DNA of 64,000 nt from Bacteroidales bacterium (GTDB lineage: Bacteria > Bacteroidota > Bacteroidia > Bacteroidales > F082): positions 186,001 to 250,000 of the forward strand of contig JAKSMX010000001.1 of NCBI GenBank assembly GCA_024400305.1, read 5' to 3'. The stretch's first letter is position 1. The number at the start of each line of letters is the position of its first letter. This document shows positions 19,129 to 29,089 of this stretch, one piece after another. A program made the translations under genes and the position numbers. Under the pieces are notes generated by a model. It was not told the DNA's origin. It was given only the letters and a program-made list of their open reading frames with translations, and ran no database searches.

Positions 19129-19566
19129 ATGAAAAAAATCTTCAAGATATTCGGTGTCACAGTCATTTTGTCGGGCTTGTTTGCTTCCTGCAACAGCAGG
19201 CCGGAGAACCCGAACGAGCCTGATGTTGACATCAACTTCACGATCAACCCGAACTCGATGGAATATTTCGACCTGAACATCGTGAGCGGCTGGATGTATG
19301 TCATGTCACGTTATCCGAGCCGCGGAATCATCATCTACAGATATTCGCAGGATGAATTCAGAGCCTACGAGCGGACACCGCCGAACGACCCGAATGCCTG
19401 CGGCGAGGAGAACAGACTTTATGTGGATCCGCCGTTTGTCATCGACAGCTGCCTCGGCTACAAATACTCCATCCTCGACGGCGGCCTTATTGAAGGCGGT
19501 CCAGGCTACAACCTCATCCAGTACTACACGCAGTACGACGGCACGATGTTGAGAGTTTATAATTAG
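19129..19566 (+). CDS. Lipoprotein with degenerate Rieske-like fold
   Basis: 145 residues with a lipoprotein signal peptide (VILSGLFASC, Cys21 lipidated). The mature part has the layout of a Rieske-like lipoprotein family common in Bacteroidota: GIIIYRYSQDEFRAYERT, then ACGEENRL, then VIDSCLGYKYSILDGG, GGPGYNLIQYYTQ and a C-terminal LRVYN. A real Rieske cluster needs CxH and CxxH ligand pairs; here the histidines are missing, so no [2Fe-2S] centre is expected and a structural or binding role is more likely. It is a single-gene unit divergent from the sensor kinase and convergent with ahcY. The family assignment is by pattern memory. Confidence 0.65.
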   Translation: MKKIFKIFGVTVILSGLFASCNSRPENPNEPDVDINFTINPNSMEYFDLNIVSGWMYVMSRYPSRGIIIYRYSQDEFRAYERTPPNDPNACGEENRLYVDPPFVIDSCLGYKYSILDGGLIEGGPGYNLIQYYTQYDGTMLRVYN

Positions 19567-19581
19567 ATAAGAGATAAGAGA

Positions 19582-19652
19582 GGCTGGCGCACAAGGAAGA
19601 CAAACCATTGTGCGCCAGCCACTTTCAACTTTCTAACTTTATGAACTTTCGA
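19582..19652. repeat. Intergenic hairpin element, copy A (13-bp perfect inverted repeat)
   Basis: GGCTGGCGCACAA (19582-19594) and TTGTGCGCCAGCC (19608-19620) pair perfectly around a 13-nt loop. A tail of ACTTT-type units follows and reaches the ahcY stop. It sits between convergent genes and probably works as a bidirectional terminator. Related copies are at 38880, 53815 and 55520. Confidence 0.8.
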
Positions 19653-21080
19653 CTAATATCTGTAAATATCAGCTTTGTACGGGCCTTCAACAGGGACACC
19701 GATATAGTCGGCTTGTTTCTGCGTCAGCTTGGTAAGTTTCACGCCGATTTTCTCGAGATGAAGTCGTGCCACTTCCTCATCGAGATATTTCGGAAGGCAA
19801 TATACATCAACAGGATATTTGCCGCGGTTCTTCCAGAGATCCATCTGTGCCAAGGTCTGGTTTGTGAACGAGTTGCTCATCACGAAGCTGGCGTGGCCTG
19901 TGGCGCAGCCGAGGTTCACGAGACGGCCTTCAGCGAGTAGGAATATCTCGTGCCCGTCTGGGAAAATGAACTTGTCAACCTGAGGCTTGATGTTCACTTT
20001 CTTTATTCCCTCGAAGTTTTCGAGTCGGCTCACCTGAATCTCGTTGTCGAAATGACCGATGTTGCACACGATGGCCTGGTTCTTCATCCGGAGTATATGT
20101 TCGAGCGTGACAACATCACAGTTGCCGGTACATGTGACGAACACGTTGCCTTCCTTGACGGCCTCTTCCATAGTGGTGACTTCATAACCTTCCATGGCGG
20201 CCTGAAGTGCGCATATCGGGTCTATTTCCGTCACGATGACGCGTGCGCCGTAAGAACGCATCGACTGTGCGCAGCCCTTGCCGACATCGCCGTAGCCGAG
20301 GACGACGACGACCTTGCCCGCTAACATCACGTCGGTGGCGCGTTTGATGCCGTCGGCCAACGACTCGCGGCAGCCGTAGAGGTTGTCGAACTTCGACTTC
20401 GTGACGCTGTCGTTCACGTTGATGGCCGGGACGAGGAGCTTGCCTGCCTCTTTCATCTGGTAGAGACGGTGGACGCCCGTCGTGGTCTCTTCAGAGACAC
20501 CCTTCCAGTTCTCAACGACCTTGTGCCAATGCGTCGGGTCTTCCTTATATGTCGCGATGATGACGCTCATCAGAGCTTTCTCTTCTTCGTTTGAAGGCTT
20601 GACCTCCATGAGTTTAGGGTCGTTTTCGCAGTCGAAACCTTTGTGAATCAACAAGGTGGCGTCACCGCCGTCATCAACGATAAGGTCAGGGCCGCTGCCG
20701 TCGGGGAAAGTGAGGGCGCGCATGGTGCACCACCAGTAGTCCTCGAGTGTCTCACCTTTCCATGCGAAGACGGGAGTGCCTGTCGCGGCTATTGCGGCGG
20801 CGGCGTGGTCCTGTGTCGAGAAGATGTTGCAGCTCGCCCAGCGCACATCCGCACCGAGAGCCTTCAACGTCTCGATGAGACACGCGGTCTGCACCGTCAT
20901 GTGCAACGAACCGCTGACCTTCGCGCCTCTGAGCGGTTTCTCCTCGCCGTATTTCCTGCGCAACGCCATAAGCCCCGGCATCTCATGTTCCGAAATCTCG
21001 ATGTCTTTTCTTCCCCATTCCGCAAGGCTCATATCAGCCACGAGGTTAGGGAGTTCCTGTTTTTTTAATTCTTCTTTCAT
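19653..21080 (-). CDS. ahcY: Adenosylhomocysteinase
   Basis: 475 residues. Converts S-adenosylhomocysteine to adenosine and homocysteine in the methyl cycle. Visible signatures are the substrate part [22 protein letters not shown] and [33 protein letters not shown] around the catalytic lysine, and the NAD-binding stretch [21 protein letters not shown]. The C-terminus ends DIYRY, the usual lid that completes the partner subunit's site. The ~40-residue insertion near 150-190 is common in bacterial enzymes. The start lies 11 bp after the fucosidase stop, so the two are probably co-transcribed although unrelated in pathway. Confidence 0.97.
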   Translation of the reverse strand: MKEELKKQELPNLVADMSLAEWGRKDIEISEHEMPGLMALRRKYGEEKPLRGAKVSGSLHMTVQTACLIETLKALGADVRWASCNIFSTQDHAAAAIAATGTPVFAWKGETLEDYWWCTMRALTFPDGSGPDLIVDDGGDATLLIHKGFDCENDPKLMEVKPSNEEEKALMSVIIATYKEDPTHWHKVVENWKGVSEETTTGVHRLYQMKEAGKLLVPAINVNDSVTKSKFDNLYGCRESLADGIKRATDVMLAGKVVVVLGYGDVGKGCAQSMRSYGARVIVTEIDPICALQAAMEGYEVTTMEEAVKEGNVFVTCTGNCDVVTLEHILRMKNQAIVCNIGHFDNEIQVSRLENFEGIKKVNIKPQVDKFIFPDGHEIFLLAEGRLVNLGCATGHASFVMSNSFTNQTLAQMDLWKNRGKYPVDVYCLPKYLDEEVARLHLEKIGVKLTKLTQKQADYIGVPVEGPYKADIYRY

Positions 21081-21091
21081 ATAAAATAAAT

Positions 21092-22513
21092 CTAAAATTC
21101 AAACACCACGGCATGTTCGGCCGTCACTTCACCATTAATATTAATAAGGTATTCGTCAGCGGATTTTCTCACCGAGACCTTGTTCCTGCAACCAAGAATC
21201 TTCGGATGCCCTTTGTCAAGTCCTTTTATATCACATTTGACCTCAATTGTTTGCGGCAGTTTCTCGCCTTCGTCCAAGAGATAGAAAGCATAGATTTTCT
21301 GCTTGCTGTTTTCAGATGCTGGAATCTGTGTGAAACGGAATTTCCCGGAGCAATAAGGATAGATCGGTCTTGTCTTGTAAATGGCATTCCCATTGATTTT
21401 CATCCACTTGCCTATTTCATGCATCCTTGAAACGGCTGTCGGTGGCAGCTCACCTTCCGGCGACGGCCCGACGTTGAGGAGATAATTCCCGCCTTTCGCC
21501 ACAATATCGACCAAAAGATGGATTATCTTATTGGTTGTCTTGTAATCATCAGTCTCTACATACGACCATGAGTTGCCCATCGACATACACGTCTCCCACG
21601 GGAACGGAAGCAACGTGTCGGGGACCTGCTGCTCCGGTGTCTGGTAGTTCTCGTATTTCCCGTGGACAGAGCGGTCAACAATCAGCAGGTCGGGGTTGTT
21701 CTCGCGGGCCATCGCCGCAATCTTCGGCATGTCGATGTCCTGTATGTAGGCCTTGCAGCCGAGCCACGGGCGCGTCTCGTCGTCGATGCTGTATTCCGGA
21801 CGGACCCAGCCGCCGTCGAGCCACAGGATGTCGATGTCGCCGTAGTTGTGCGCCAGCTCCTTGATCTGGTTGTAGGTGAAATCGCTGAAACGCTGCCATC
21901 TTTCAGGATATTTCTGCGGGTCGTAGTTGACATTTCGGTCGGGTGTCGCCCATTGCTCCGCCCAGTAATCCTCGTGATGCCAGTCGGCCTTCGAGAAATA
22001 AAGTCCCGTCCAAAAACCTTGATTTCTAAAGGATTTCACTATCTCACCGGTGATGTCGGCCTTTTCATTTTCCGAAAAAGGACACGAAGCATCGACTGTC
22101 GAATACGCCGTTTCCCTGGTGTCGTACATGCAGAAGCCGTCATGATGTTTCGTGGTGAACACCACATATTTCATCCCGGCCTCCTTTGCCAACGCCGCCC
22201 ATTCGTCAGGGTTGAACTTCACAGGGTTGAAAGTCTTATTAAGTGCCTGATAATCATTTTTATACTGAATGTAATTGACATCTCCCCTGTCAATCCAGTC
22301 TTCGTTGCAAATCGACCACGACTCCACGACACCCCATTGGGAATACATCCCCCAGTGCATCATGAATCCGAACTTCAGATCCTGCCATTCGGCAATGCGG
22401 TTTGTGATAATCGGATCGTCTTCCGGCTTCGTCAGATCCTGTGCGAAAGCGGCAACACCCCGCCCGAAAATCGCAACACCCATTAATAATATAGCACTTA
22501 TAAGTTTCTTCAT
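21092..22513 (-). CDS. Alpha-L-fucosidase, GH29 family
   Basis: 473 residues with a signal peptide (to about residue 25, ...GVAAFAQ). GH29 signatures: [30 protein letters not shown], and [12 protein letters not shown], in which Asp233 is the expected nucleophile; [15 protein letters not shown] follows. A small C-terminal beta-sandwich (about 370-473) completes the usual architecture. It should release L-fucose from glycans in the periplasm or outside. No SusCD pair or other glycosidase lies nearby, so it looks like a stand-alone enzyme rather than part of a polysaccharide locus. It sits between leuS and ahcY on one strand. Confidence 0.93.
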   Translation of the reverse strand: MKKLISAILLMGVAIFGRGVAAFAQDLTKPEDDPIITNRIAEWQDLKFGFMMHWGMYSQWGVVESWSICNEDWIDRGDVNYIQYKNDYQALNKTFNPVKFNPDEWAALAKEAGMKYVVFTTKHHDGFCMYDTRETAYSTVDASCPFSENEKADITGEIVKSFRNQGFWTGLYFSKADWHHEDYWAEQWATPDRNVNYDPQKYPERWQRFSDFTYNQIKELAHNYGDIDILWLDGGWVRPEYSIDDETRPWLGCKAYIQDIDMPKIAAMARENNPDLLIVDRSVHGKYENYQTPEQQVPDTLLPFPWETCMSMGNSWSYVETDDYKTTNKIIHLLVDIVAKGGNYLLNVGPSPEGELPPTAVSRMHEIGKWMKINGNAIYKTRPIYPYCSGKFRFTQIPASENSKQKIYAFYLLDEGEKLPQTIEVKCDIKGLDKGHPKILGCRNKVSVRKSADEYLININGEVTAEHAVVFEF

Positions 22514-22526
22514 ACCTTTAAAATCA

Positions 22527-22601
22527 GGTAGTTAGGTTATTAGGAGATTAGGTAGTTAGAAACCTTATCTCCTTAAACTCCTAAATATCCTACTATCCTA
22601 C
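22527..22601. repeat. Imperfect inverted repeat of GGTAGTTAGG / CCTACTATCC type
   Basis: The left arm is rich in TTAGG units, the right arm in CCTAA/TCCTA units; together they can form a long imperfect hairpin between leuS and the fucosidase gene. Similar TTAGG-unit sequence occurs at 35455, 48860, 53796 and 57780. Confidence 0.5.
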
Positions 22602-25600
22602 CACAATATTTATAATTTTTTTCGGGATGATGATGGCCTTGCGGACAACCATTCCCTCAATCCATTTCTTCGCTTCCGGCGCCGCAAGCACAACATCGCG
22701 CATCTCGTCATGGCTCATGCCGAGAGGAAGTTCGATGTCGAAACGTTTCTTTCCGTTGAACGAGACAGGATAGAGGAACGTGTCTTCGACAATATGTTTC
22801 TCGTCAAATTCAGGGAATTTCTGGTTGACGACGCTGTCGTTGTGGCCCATCTGATGCCAGAGTTCCTCGGCGATATGCGGTGCGTAAGGCGAAATCATAA
22901 TTGCAAGAGGCTCAAGGATTTCACGTTTGTTGCACTTCATGTCGGCGAGTTCGTTCACACAGATCATGAAAGCGGAGACGACTGTGTTGAACGAGATGCG
23001 TTCGATGTCTTCCTCTTCCTTCTTGATAAGCTTGTGCAAAGTCTTGAGTTCTGCTTTCGTCGCCGGTTCATCACTGATTGTCAGCTCGTTGTTCTCGCCG
23101 TTGTAAAGTTTCCAGAACTTGCGGATGAAACGGAACACGCCCTCGATGCCTTGTGTGTCCCACGGCTTCGACTGTTCGAGCGGGCCGAGGAACATTTCAT
23201 AGAGACGCAGCGTATCGGCACCGTATTTGACAACGAGGTCGTCGGGGTTCTGCACGTTGAACTTCGACTTCGACATTTTCTCGATCTCCCAGCCGCACAC
23301 CATGATATCGTTGCCGTCTTTGTCTTTCTCGAAGATGAACCGGGCGTCCTTGAGGTCATCGCGCCACACCTTAAACGCTTCTGTATCAAGAATGTCGTTA
23401 TGAACCATATTAATGTCAACACGGATGCCGTCGGTGTATTCCTCGCGGCCGGCCACGTTCTTTGATACGAAGAGGTTATGAAATTCCATCCCGTCGCCGT
23501 CTTCGAACGAAGGGACACCCTTACCTGCTATGATATCTTTGATTTTCTGAACCGTTTTCTCCAGCTCACCCGGCATGAGGATGTCGCGCAACGGAGGCAG
23601 GAACAGTTTGCAGCCGAGTTGTTTAGCTATATCTTCGTATGCGTCGGCGACCTTTTCGAGACTTGCCATCTTCTTTGTCTCGATGATGAGATTCTTCGAC
23701 GGGCAATAGAAGTCGAACTGACGGCGTCCCATCTTGTAGTCTCTCACAAACTCAACGCCGAGCTTGTTGTCTTTCAATTCCTGCCAGAGCGTCCATTCCG
23801 CCATCTTCTCGTAATTGGCGCGATATACGAAACTCGTCCTTCCCTGAATCATGCCCTGATTGACCATCTTCTTGAACGGCTCGTCCTTGCATGCGATGCC
23901 GATGTCGAACAGGAACTTGTTCCAGAAACGGCTGTAGATGAGGTGTCCTGTGCCGTGTTCGGCGCCGCCGATGTAAAGGTCAACCTGCTGCCAATAGTCG
24001 TTGGCTTCCTTGCTGAAATATTCGTTCTCGTTGTGCGGGTCCATGTAACGGAGGTAATATCCGCTTGAGCCGGCGAATCCCGGCATGGTGTTCGTCTCTA
24101 TCGGGCAGCCGTCTTCCGTGACCCAGTTCTTGGCACGCGCCAAAGGCGGCTCACCGTTGTCGGTCGGTTTGTATTGGTCGATTGAGGGGAGTTCGAGCGG
24201 CAGCTTATCTACATCCATCGGATAAGGCATTCCGTTTTTGTAATACATCGGGAATGGCTCGCCCCAGTAACGCTGACGGCTGAAGATAGCGTCACGGAGA
24301 CGGTAGTTCGTCTTGCCCTTTCCGATGCCGAGCTTCTCCAGCTCCTGAATCATGCGCATGATGCCCTCTTTAACGGTAAGTCCGTTGAGGAACTCCGAAT
24401 TGACGAGGACGCCTTCTTTCGCGTCGAACGACTCCGTCCATGCCGAAGGGTCGGTCTGTTCCTCGCCCGGTTTTGAAACAACTTGAATTACAGGCAGTTC
24501 AAAATGTCTTGCAAAAGCGAAGTCGCGGCTGTCGTGCGCCGGCACCGCCATGATAGCACCGGTGCCGTAGCCCATCAGGACATAATCCGACACCCAGATC
24601 GGGATGTGTTTGCCGTTGAACGGGTTGACGGCGTATGAGCCGGTGAACACTCCGCTCACCTTCTTCACCTCCGACATACGTTCACGTTCAGAACGGTTCT
24701 TCGCCCATGAGACGTATTCCTCAACGGCGGAACGTTGTTCTTTGGTGGTGAGTGTCTTTATCAGTTCATGTTCAGGCGCGAGCACCATGAATGTCACGCC
24801 GAACAGCGTGTCGGCGCGCGTCGTGAACACCTCGAAATCAATATCTTTGTCGGCAACTTTGAAGAACACCGATGCGCCCATCGACTTCCCGATCCAGTTG
24901 CGCTGCACGTCCTTTATCGACTCGTTCCAATCGACGGTCTCGAGGCCTTCGAGGAGGCGTTCCGCGTAAGCGGTGATTCTCAACAGCCACTGCCGCATCG
25001 ACTTGCGTTCCACCGGGAATCCGCCGCGCACCGAGAGACCGTCCTGGACCTCATCGTTGGCGAGCACCGTGCCGAGTTCCGGACACCAGTTCACCATCGT
25101 GTCGGCGAGGTATGCGAGACGGTAGTTCATCAATGTCTCCTGCTGCTGCTTCTCGCTCATCGCATTCCACTGCTCCGCGGTGAAAGTCAATGGTTTTGTG
25201 CAAGCCGCGTCGAGGCCTTCAGTGCCGCACTTGCCGAAAACCTCAACGAGTTCGGCAATAGGACGCGCATGTTTCGCCTTGTTGCAATAATAAGAGTTGA
25301 AGAGCTGGATGAACGTCCATTGCGTCCATTTATAATAATGAGGGTCACTGGTGCGCACCTCGCGGTTCCAGTCGTAGCAGAAACCGATCTTGTCCATCTG
25401 CTCGCGGTAACGGTTGATGTTCTTTTCGGTAGTGACCGCAGGATGCGTGCCTGTCTGGATGGCGTACTGCTCCGCCGGAAGCCCGTATGCATCATAACCC
25501 ATCGGGTGAAGCACGTTGAAGCCCTTCAGACGCTTGTAACGAGCGTAGATGTCTGATGCGATGTAGCCGAGCGGATGCCCGACATGAAGACCCGCCCCCG

Positions 25601-25727
25601 ACGGATACGGGAACATGTCAAGCACGTAAAACTTTGGTTTTGAGTGATCTATCTCAACTTGATACGTCTTGTTCTCACGCCAAAACCCCTGCCATTTCTT
25701 TTCAATTTCCTCAAAATTGTAATCCAT
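22593..25727 (-). CDS. leuS: Leucyl-tRNA synthetase with an inserted DUF559-like nuclease-fold domain
   Basis: 1044 residues, well above the usual 860-950. The HIGH signature is in [16 protein letters not shown] (about 37-52), editing-domain signatures include [17 protein letters not shown], and KMSKSK is at 817-822. Between FVYR (about 633) and FHNLFVSKN (749) there is about 110 extra residues: [18 protein letters not shown], then [20 protein letters not shown], then [11 protein letters not shown]. This matches the DUF559 / Vsr-like PD-(D/E)XK pattern, with the D-x9-E-x-K residues kept. The flanking LeuRS sequence is continuous and in frame, so this is an insertion, not a fusion error. Aminoacylation should be normal; the insert's role is unknown. 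Confidence 0.94.
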   Translation of the reverse strand: MDYNFEEIEKKWQGFWRENKTYQVEIDHSKPKFYVLDMFPYPSGAGLHVGHPLGYIASDIYARYKRLKGFNVLHPMGYDAYGLPAEQYAIQTGTHPAVTTEKNINRYREQMDKIGFCYDWNREVRTSDPHYYKWTQWTFIQLFNSYYCNKAKHARPIAELVEVFGKCGTEGLDAACTKPLTFTAEQWNAMSEKQQQETLMNYRLAYLADTMVNWCPELGTVLANDEVQDGLSVRGGFPVERKSMRQWLLRITAYAERLLEGLETVDWNESIKDVQRNWIGKSMGASVFFKVADKDIDFEVFTTRADTLFGVTFMVLAPEHELIKTLTTKEQRSAVEEYVSWAKNRSERERMSEVKKVSGVFTGSYAVNPFNGKHIPIWVSDYVLMGYGTGAIMAVPAHDSRDFAFARHFELPVIQVVSKPGEEQTDPSAWTESFDAKEGVLVNSEFLNGLTVKEGIMRMIQELEKLGIGKGKTNYRLRDAIFSRQRYWGEPFPMYYKNGMPYPMDVDKLPLELPSIDQYKPTDNGEPPLARAKNWVTEDGCPIETNTMPGFAGSSGYYLRYMDPHNENEYFSKEANDYWQQVDLYIGGAEHGTGHLIYSRFWNKFLFDIGIACKDEPFKKMVNQGMIQGRTSFVYRANYEKMAEWTLWQELKDNKLGVEFVRDYKMGRRQFDFYCPSKNLIIETKKMASLEKVADAYEDIAKQLGCKLFLPPLRDILMPGELEKTVQKIKDIIAGKGVPSFEDGDGMEFHNLFVSKNVAGREEYTDGIRVDINMVHNDILDTEAFKVWRDDLKDARFIFEKDKDGNDIMVCGWEIEKMSKSKFNVQNPDDLVVKYGADTLRLYEMFLGPLEQSKPWDTQGIEGVFRFIRKFWKLYNGENNELTISDEPATKAELKTLHKLIKKEEEDIERISFNTVVSAFMICVNELADMKCNKREILEPLAIMISPYAPHIAEELWHQMGHNDSVVNQKFPEFDEKHIVEDTFLYPVSFNGKKRFDIELPLGMSHDEMRDVVLAAPEAKKWIEGMVVRKAIIIPKKIINIVVG

Positions 25728-25834
25728 TTTATGCTATTTCTTGATGAAACGTCTCACCGCTTCACTGTTTTGTTTAAATTATTTAGATTCCGAATTGTAA
25801 TAATTCAAGTTTTTCCACGTTTCAAAAAAACGTA

Positions 25835-25842
25835 CAAAAGTA
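25835..25842 (-). promoter_or_regulatory. Candidate -7 box TACTTTTG of leuS
   Basis: Fits TAnnTTTG, 107 nt before the leuS ATG; the spacing of upstream TTTG-like sequence is poor. Confidence 0.4.
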
Positions 25843-25885
25843 CAACATTTTTCAATTGGACTGAACATTGTTTGCATAAAAATAC

Positions 25886-25893
25886 TAATTTTG
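25886..25893 (+). promoter_or_regulatory. Candidate -7 box TAATTTTG of the orphan histidine kinase
   Basis: Fits TAnnTTTG, followed by C, 16 nt before the ATG at 25910, which would give a very short leader. Confidence 0.5.
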
Positions 25894-25909
25894 CGACTTT
25901 CAAAATGAT

Positions 25910-27421
25910 ATGAAAGCGAATTTCTATACACATAAGAAGAGATGGAAGATAGCATTGGCTGTCATGGCCTTGATAATCGTTTGTGCTTCAATATATTACA
26001 CAAACATTTTGGTAAAAAGATTTGCGGCGCAGGAGACAAAGCAGATTGAGATGTGGGCTGATGCGGTGCAGAGTCACGTGGAGCTGATGAAATACACGGA
26101 GACATTTTTCGACGAGGTAAGCGAGCAGGAGCAGAAACGCGTGGAGCTTCTGGCATTGGCGTACAAGAGTTTCTTAGAATCCGGCCCTGACGAAAACACA
26201 TCCATCTACCTTGAAATCATAAGGAGCAACATCAGCATTCCGGTCGTCATCGCCGACAACAACGGGAAGATACGCAACTCCATCAACCTTCCGGAAAAGT
26301 TCAGGGACAAGAAATACTTCGACGATGAGATGGTCGCGGAGTTCAACGTCTATCCGCCGATAAAGATTGACCTTTACGGCAAGACGTCGTGGCTTTTTTA
26401 CAACGAGTCGCTCATCTACACCGAGCTGAAAAGCGTCCTCGATGGCATGTTCCAGATTTTCGTCGCCGATGTCACCGACAACGCCGTGGGCGCGCCGGTC
26501 ATCATCGTTGACAGTGTTGACAACAAGGTGCTGGCTTACGGGAAACTCGACAGCCTGAAGATGCAGGACAAGGGATACGTCGCAAGACAGCTCCAAATCA
26601 TGCAGGAAGACCACTTCCCCATCAAGGTGAACTACCTCAACGGCAACAAGGTCTATATCTACTACAGAGGCTCCGACCTTCTTCAGCAGATGCGTTATTT
26701 TCCTGTGATTCAGATACTTATCTTCGCTTTCTTCTTTGTGATTGCATACCTGCTCTTCAGTTACGCCCGACGTTCGGAGCAGAACCAGGTGTGGGCGGGA
26801 ATGGCGAAGGAGACGGCGCATCAGATCGGCACGCCGCTCAGCTCGCTCATGGGCTGGGTCGAGCTTCTGAAACTCGAAGAGAAGCCGTTCATCGGGACGT
26901 CCGACATGGAGAGCGACATCGAGAGGCTGAAGACGATAACGGAACGTTTCTCCAAAATCGGTTCCATCCCGACGTTGGAGCCGAGCGACGTGGTCGAGGT
27001 AACACGCAAGACAATGCGTTATTTGCAAAAACGGTTCTCGTCGAAATTCGACTTCCAGATACAACTCCCTGAACGCGAGATTGTTGTGCCTCTCAACGCC
27101 GCCCTGTTCGGATGGGTCCTGGAGAACCTCACGAAAAACGCCATCGACACCATGACCGACCACGGCAGCCTCACCATCGAGATGACCGAAGACGATGCCA
27201 ACATCTTCATCGACGTCACCGACACCGGCAAAGGGATGCCGCGCTCGATGTTCACGCAGGTCTTCAAGCCCGGCTACACGTCGAAGAAACGCGGCTGGGG
27301 CCTCGGCCTCTCGCTCGCGAAACGCATAGTCGAAGACTACCACAAAGGAAAAATATTCGTGAAAAGCAGCACCATCGGCCAAGGCACGACATTCAGAATC
27401 ATTTTGGAAAAGAATCTTTGA
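25910..27421 (+). CDS. Membrane sensor histidine kinase
   Basis: 503 residues. TM helix 1 at about 12-32, a periplasmic part of about 220 residues, TM helix 2 at about 265-287, then a HisKA-type dimerisation helix with phosphoacceptor His304 in ETAHQIGTPLSSLMGWVELL and an HATPase_c domain: N box NLTKNAIDTM, G1 DTGKGMP, G2 KRGWGLGLSLAKRIVEDYH. No HAMP domain is obvious. No response regulator gene lies next to it, so it is an orphan whose partner is elsewhere. The gene is followed by the PqqD-like gene, but a promoter box at 27452 separates them. Confidence 0.92.
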   Translation: MKANFYTHKKRWKIALAVMALIIVCASIYYTNILVKRFAAQETKQIEMWADAVQSHVELMKYTETFFDEVSEQEQKRVELLALAYKSFLESGPDENTSIYLEIIRSNISIPVVIADNNGKIRNSINLPEKFRDKKYFDDEMVAEFNVYPPIKIDLYGKTSWLFYNESLIYTELKSVLDGMFQIFVADVTDNAVGAPVIIVDSVDNKVLAYGKLDSLKMQDKGYVARQLQIMQEDHFPIKVNYLNGNKVYIYYRGSDLLQQMRYFPVIQILIFAFFFVIAYLLFSYARRSEQNQVWAGMAKETAHQIGTPLSSLMGWVELLKLEEKPFIGTSDMESDIERLKTITERFSKIGSIPTLEPSDVVEVTRKTMRYLQKRFSSKFDFQIQLPEREIVVPLNAALFGWVLENLTKNAIDTMTDHGSLTIEMTEDDANIFIDVTDTGKGMPRSMFTQVFKPGYTSKKRGWGLGLSLAKRIVEDYHKGKIFVKSSTIGQGTTFRIILEKNL

Positions 27422-27451
27422 TTCGGACAACCAAAATTCAATATTATTTCG

Positions 27452-27459
27452 TACTTTTG
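27452..27459 (+). promoter_or_regulatory. Candidate -7 box TACTTTTG of the PqqD-like operon
   Basis: Fits TAnnTTTG with a following C, 20 nt before the ATG at 27480. No good -33 at 19 nt. Confidence 0.5.
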
Positions 27460-27479
27460 CCGTTTGAAAATTTCTTCAA

Positions 27480-27740
27480 ATGAGAATAAATGAAAAGATA
27501 AAAATCCGCAATGTGGCCGGAGAACAGATTGCCATGCTTCACGAAAACAACCTGATGACACGCATCGTGGCATTCAACGAGACCGCTCTTTACCTGTGGA
27601 ACTCATTGTCAGACAAAGATTTCACAGTTGACGACGCGACAGGTCTCCTTCTCGAGAGATACGATGTCGATGAAGCGACAGCAAGGAACGACGCCGCCAA
27701 GTGGGTGAAAAATCTCGAGGACAATGGCTTGCTCATCTAA
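27480..27740 (+). CDS. PqqD-family protein (RiPP recognition element fold)
   Basis: 86 residues. The VAFNETALYLWNSLSDKDFT region and the following winged-helix-like part (LLLERYDVDEATARNDAAKW, then LEDNGLLI) match PqqD-family proteins, whose fold binds leader peptides of ribosomally made, modified peptides. The 3' end overlaps the next gene by 17 bp, so the two are translationally coupled. Together with an HprK-like kinase and an S24/S26-like peptidase it forms a compact trio. No precursor peptide or radical-SAM maturase dedicated to it is visible here; rlmN downstream is an rRNA enzyme. Confidence 0.85.
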   Translation: MRINEKIKIRNVAGEQIAMLHENNLMTRIVAFNETALYLWNSLSDKDFTVDDATGLLLERYDVDEATARNDAAKWVKNLEDNGLLI

Positions 27741-28617
27741 TAAAAGAACCGTCAGATATTTCATCGGCGGACACGTGATGGTCGTCAACGGCGGCGACTC
27801 CGTCAGGTGCGTCCGCGAGATGAACGGCTTCGATGTCTTTGAGATCGGCGAAAACAGCATCGAAAAGCATGACGGCATCGAACCTTGGATCGTCAATCTC
27901 GATGAGAAAGTGCTTTCGTTGACGCCATTGAAAAAAGTTTATGAAGTTGAATCCGACGGCATTACGAGCAGGTTCGGCTTCAGGGGCGACATCCCCGCCT
28001 TCGAGATGGAAAGCGAGGAAAGGAACGTCCGTTTCAACATGGAGTACCGCGGCGGGCAGATATTCGGCACCTCCCTCAATGACGCCGATGCGATGAGATT
28101 CGCATTGTGGTTCGCTTTCAACCTCTTCGGCTCGGAGGTCGGAGCATACGGTGTTCACACGTCCTGCGTCGTGTATGAAGGACAAGCCGTCATGTTCCTC
28201 GGCGAGTCGGGGACAGGAAAGAGCACACATACGAGGCTGTGGTACAACAACTTCGAGGGTGCCTCGCTTCTGAACGATGACAGCCCCATCGTCTCCACCG
28301 AAAGCGGGAAACCTATGGTTTTCGGCTCGCCGTGGAGCGGGAAGACACCGTGCTACAAGACGCAATCGTACCCGCTGAAAGCCGTGGTGCGTCTGGCACA
28401 GGCACCGGAAAACAAGATGAGACGCCTCAACCCGCTTGAATCGATAACAGCGTTGTTCCCGTCGTTCCCGCCGGCGTTCGCAAAAGTCGATGAGCTGAAC
28501 GGGAAAGTACTCGACAGCGTGTCGGAGATTCTGATGCAAGTGCCGGTTTACAAACTCGACTGCCTGCCGGATGTGGAGGCAGCAGAACTTTCGAGAAAAA
28601 CAATATTCGGGAAATGA
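27724..28617 (+). CDS. HprK-related P-loop kinase-like protein
   Basis: 297 residues. Walker A FLGESGTGKSTHTRLW at about 158-173 (Lys166), an acidic motif LLNDDSPIV after it, and GSPWSGKTPCY, all like HPr kinase/phosphorylase-related proteins found with PqqD-like genes. True HprK regulates sugar uptake via HPr; the N-terminal ~150 residues here do not look like the HprK N-domain, so another substrate is likely, possibly a peptide or a small molecule. The start overlaps the PqqD-like gene and the stop overlaps the next start, so the three are translated together. Confidence 0.82.
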   Translation: MACSSNKRTVRYFIGGHVMVVNGGDSVRCVREMNGFDVFEIGENSIEKHDGIEPWIVNLDEKVLSLTPLKKVYEVESDGITSRFGFRGDIPAFEMESEERNVRFNMEYRGGQIFGTSLNDADAMRFALWFAFNLFGSEVGAYGVHTSCVVYEGQAVMFLGESGTGKSTHTRLWYNNFEGASLLNDDSPIVSTESGKPMVFGSPWSGKTPCYKTQSYPLKAVVRLAQAPENKMRRLNPLESITALFPSFPPAFAKVDELNGKVLDSVSEILMQVPVYKLDCLPDVEAAELSRKTIFGK

Positions 28618-29060
28618 TAACGGTACCAAACGAAATAGTGTTCGATGAAGTCGAAAAATGCGTGGCACGCGGCGAGAACATAACCATTCCGCTGCGAGGC
28701 ACGAGCATGACACCGACACTTGAGGACGGCTGCCTCGTCACGCTTTCGCCTGTCGTGAACACTGATGTACTCAACAAAAACGCCGTGCTGCTTTTCCGTT
28801 ACAACGGCAGACACATACTGCACCGCTTCCATCACACCGAAGGCGAGACCATTGTGGCACGCGGCGACAATCTGTATTCTTTTGAAAAATTCAACAGCAA
28901 AGACATTGTTGCGGTCATGTCTTCCTTCAAAAGAAAAAACGGAATTGTAATACATTGCAATTCATTTCGTTGGAAAACAATGACTTTCTTTGTCCATATC
29001 GTAAGACTTAAGAAATGGATCATCAGGAAGTTCAAGAAACACATATTAAAAACAGTTTGA
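28614..29060 (+). CDS. S24/S26-family peptidase-like protein
   Basis: 148 residues. The signal-peptidase box GTSMTPTLEDG contains candidate nucleophile Ser31; LHRFHH carries His70 where bacterial enzymes have Lys, as in the SipW/ER type; and ARGDN follows. The C-terminal stretch is rich in Lys/Arg with some hydrophobic residues and might touch the membrane. The ATG overlaps the kinase stop (ATGA). In context it would be the processing protease of the PqqD/kinase trio. Whether it cleaves a peptide or has lost activity cannot be decided from sequence. Confidence 0.78.
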   Translation: MITVPNEIVFDEVEKCVARGENITIPLRGTSMTPTLEDGCLVTLSPVVNTDVLNKNAVLLFRYNGRHILHRFHHTEGETIVARGDNLYSFEKFNSKDIVAVMSSFKRKNGIVIHCNSFRWKTMTFFVHIVRLKKWIIRKFKKHILKTV

Positions 29061-29089
29061 TTTTTGGTAAAAATAAATAGAAAACAAAT

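Noticed and set aside
24735-25556. Long open frame antisense to leuS
   Set aside because: A shadow of a conserved synthetase gene; composition is explained by the sense codons.
26174-27430. Long open frame antisense to the orphan histidine kinase
   Set aside because: It mirrors the codon structure of the real gene, has no family motif, no promoter box and no start context.
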